Origin: Pseudomonadota bacterium
GTDB lineage: Bacteria > Pseudomonadota > Gammaproteobacteria > Burkholderiales > Burkholderiaceae_C
Length of the DNA: 45,725 nucleotides
Direction: 5' to 3'
Assembly (NCBI GenBank): GCA_018240985.1
Contig: JAFEER010000291.1
Span: forward strand, 1-45,725
Made by a program: the position numbers and the translations under genes. Shown piece by piece: positions 44,687-45,725 of this stretch (position 1 is its first letter; every line of letters begins with the position of its first letter). Below the pieces are notes generated by a model. It had not been told where the DNA came from and made no database searches. It saw only the letters and a program-made list of their open reading frames with translations.

Positions 44687-45725
44687 ATGCAAATCCCTTA
44701 CGAACTGGCCCTGGGCTGGCGCTACACCCGGGCGGGCCGCGCCACGCGGCGCAACGGCTTCATCTCCTTCATCTCGGGCGTGTCCATGCTGGGCATTGCA
44801 CTCGGCGTGGCGGCGCTCATCATCGTGCTGTCGGTGATGAACGGCTTTCAGAAGGAGGTGCGCGACCGCATGCTCAGCGTGGTCTCGCACATCGAGATCT
44901 TTGCGCCGGGCGGCGCGGCCCTGCCCGACATGCAGCGCACGCTGGCCGAGGCGCGCGCCAACCCGAGCGTCATCGGCGCCGCGCCCTTCGTCTCGGCCCA
45001 GGCGCTGCTGGCGCGTGGCGAGGACATGCGCGGCGTGTTGGTGCGCGGCATAGATCCGGCACTCGAACCGCAGGTGACAGACCTGGCCGCCGAGAGCGTG
45101 CAGGGCCTGAACGCCCTGGTGCCGGGCGAGTTCCGCGTGATTTTGGGCAGCGAGCTGGCGCGCCAGCTGGGCGTGCGGGCGGGCGATGTGGTGACGCTGA
45201 TCGCGCCCTCCGGCCAGGTCACGCCCGCCGGCGTGCTGCCGCGCCTGAAACAGATGACGGTGGCCGGCACCTTCAACTCGGGCCACTACGAGTACGACTC
45301 GACCCTGGTGCTCATGGCGCACCAGGACGCCGAGCGCATCTTCCGCCTGGAGGGGCCGACCGGCCTGCGCCTGAAGCTCAAGGACCTGCACGAGGCGCCC
45401 GAGGTGGCGCAGCAGCTCGCCCGCAGCCTGTCGGGCAACCTGTTGATCCGCGACTGGACGCAGCAGAACAAGACCTGGTTTGCCGCCGTGCAGCTGGAAA
45501 AACGCATGATGTTCATCATCCTCACGCTGATCGTCGCCGTGGCCGCCTTCAACCTGGTGTCCACCCTGGTCATGACCGTGACCGACAAGCGCGCCGACAT
45601 CGCCATCCTGCGCACGCTGGGCGCCAGCCCGAAAAGCATCATGGGCATCTTCGTGGTGCAGGGCGCCATGGTGGGCGTGATCGGCACGCTGGCCGGGCTG
45701 CTGCTGGGCCTCGCCATCGCCTTCA
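44687..45725 (+). CDS. lolC: lipoprotein-releasing system permease LolC/LolE (partial, runs off the window)
   Basis: The first 346 codons. Inner-membrane permease of the LolCDE ABC exporter that releases outer-membrane lipoproteins to LolA. Visible: YELALGWRYTRAGR, first membrane helix in FISFISGVSMLGIALGVAAL, the MNGFQKEVRDRML motif, a large periplasmic domain, and from about residue 273 the second helix (MMFIILTLIVAVAAFNLVS) with VTDKRADIAILRTLGASP, the FtsX-family coupling motif. Divergent from the recJ operon across 82 bp. Betaproteobacteria usually have one LolC/E followed by lolD; the window ends before that can be checked. Confidence 0.93.
   Translation, partial: MQIPYELALGWRYTRAGRATRRNGFISFISGVSMLGIALGVAALIIVLSVMNGFQKEVRDRMLSVVSHIEIFAPGGAALPDMQRTLAEARANPSVIGAAPFVSAQALLARGEDMRGVLVRGIDPALEPQVTDLAAESVQGLNALVPGEFRVILGSELARQLGVRAGDVVTLIAPSGQVTPAGVLPRLKQMTVAGTFNSGHYEYDSTLVLMAHQDAERIFRLEGPTGLRLKLKDLHEAPEVAQQLARSLSGNLLIRDWTQQNKTWFAAVQLEKRMMFIILTLIVAVAAFNLVSTLVMTVTDKRADIAILRTLGASPKSIMGIFVVQGAMVGVIGTLAGLLLGLAIAF

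Noticed and set aside
41942-45391. A 1149-codon reading that would fuse recJ with upstream sequence opposite lolC
   Set aside because: Residues before MKIISRDIPP have shadow composition, and the region is covered by two other supported genes; RecJ length is normal from 43657.

Overview
The window is a contiguous piece of a GC-rich betaproteobacterial chromosome, most likely from the Comamonadaceae (Acidovorax, Alicycliphilus or a near relative). Three things point there: the 14-gene nuoA-N operon with separate nuoC and nuoD followed by a DUF2818 gene; the order rpsO-pnp-quinone oxidoreductase-tpiA-secG-tRNA-Leu-nuo; and several families of intergenic palindromic repeats that I associate with this family. 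No phage, transposase, integrase, plasmid origin or CRISPR array is visible. Placement is from recognition, not from a search.

Layout. 0.2-5.0 kb: a methyltransferase, dusC, then a minus-strand group (kinase-fold protein, ribD, small secreted protein). 5.1-10.5 kb: rpsO and pnp separated by a strong terminator and a structured leader, then a PIG3-type quinone oxidoreductase translationally coupled to tpiA, then secG and tRNA-Leu(GAG). 10.5-25.8 kb: the complete respiratory complex I operon nuoABCDEFGHIJKLMN, tightly packed with ATGA overlaps, trailed by DUF2818 and DUF1178 genes. 26.3-29.8 kb: an exopolysaccharide pair, a Wzy/O-antigen-ligase-like membrane protein with a large inserted periplasmic domain and a polyprenyl-phosphate sugar transferase; the second gene and its leader are visibly more AT-rich than the surroundings. 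29.8-34.7 kb: a convergent three-gene signalling cluster (OmpR-type regulator, secreted LysM-FecR-triple-repeat protein, CHASE2 histidine kinase). 34.8-44.6 kb: trpS with an unusual C-terminal extension, an M50 metalloprotease, two chemoreceptors on the plus strand, yciO and rnm (yciV) between them, recJ with a co-transcribed protein of unknown function. 44.7 kb to the end: the start of lolC/lolE.

Most genes are housekeeping: complex I, translation (rpsO, trpS, dusC, tRNA-Leu), RNA decay (pnp, rnm), riboflavin synthesis, glycolysis, Sec export and lipoprotein sorting. The accessory part is 26-34 kb. There the candidate least explained by textbook systems is the regulator-LysM/FecR-CHASE2 kinase cluster facing the exopolysaccharide pair: a secreted peptidoglycan-binding, FecR-like protein encoded between a regulator and its probable kinase suggests an envelope or polysaccharide sensor with a dedicated periplasmic partner.

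A second layer, not captured by genes, is a set of repeat families that fill almost every intergenic gap: a REP-like GC(C/G)ATAGC dyad (start of the window and end of dusC), a roughly 45-nt Comamonadaceae element in four places, a CTCTCCC-rich roughly 90-nt element in two opposite copies about 40 kb apart, and a perfect 27-bp inverted repeat before recJ. In two places the second and third families sit side by side as a composite.
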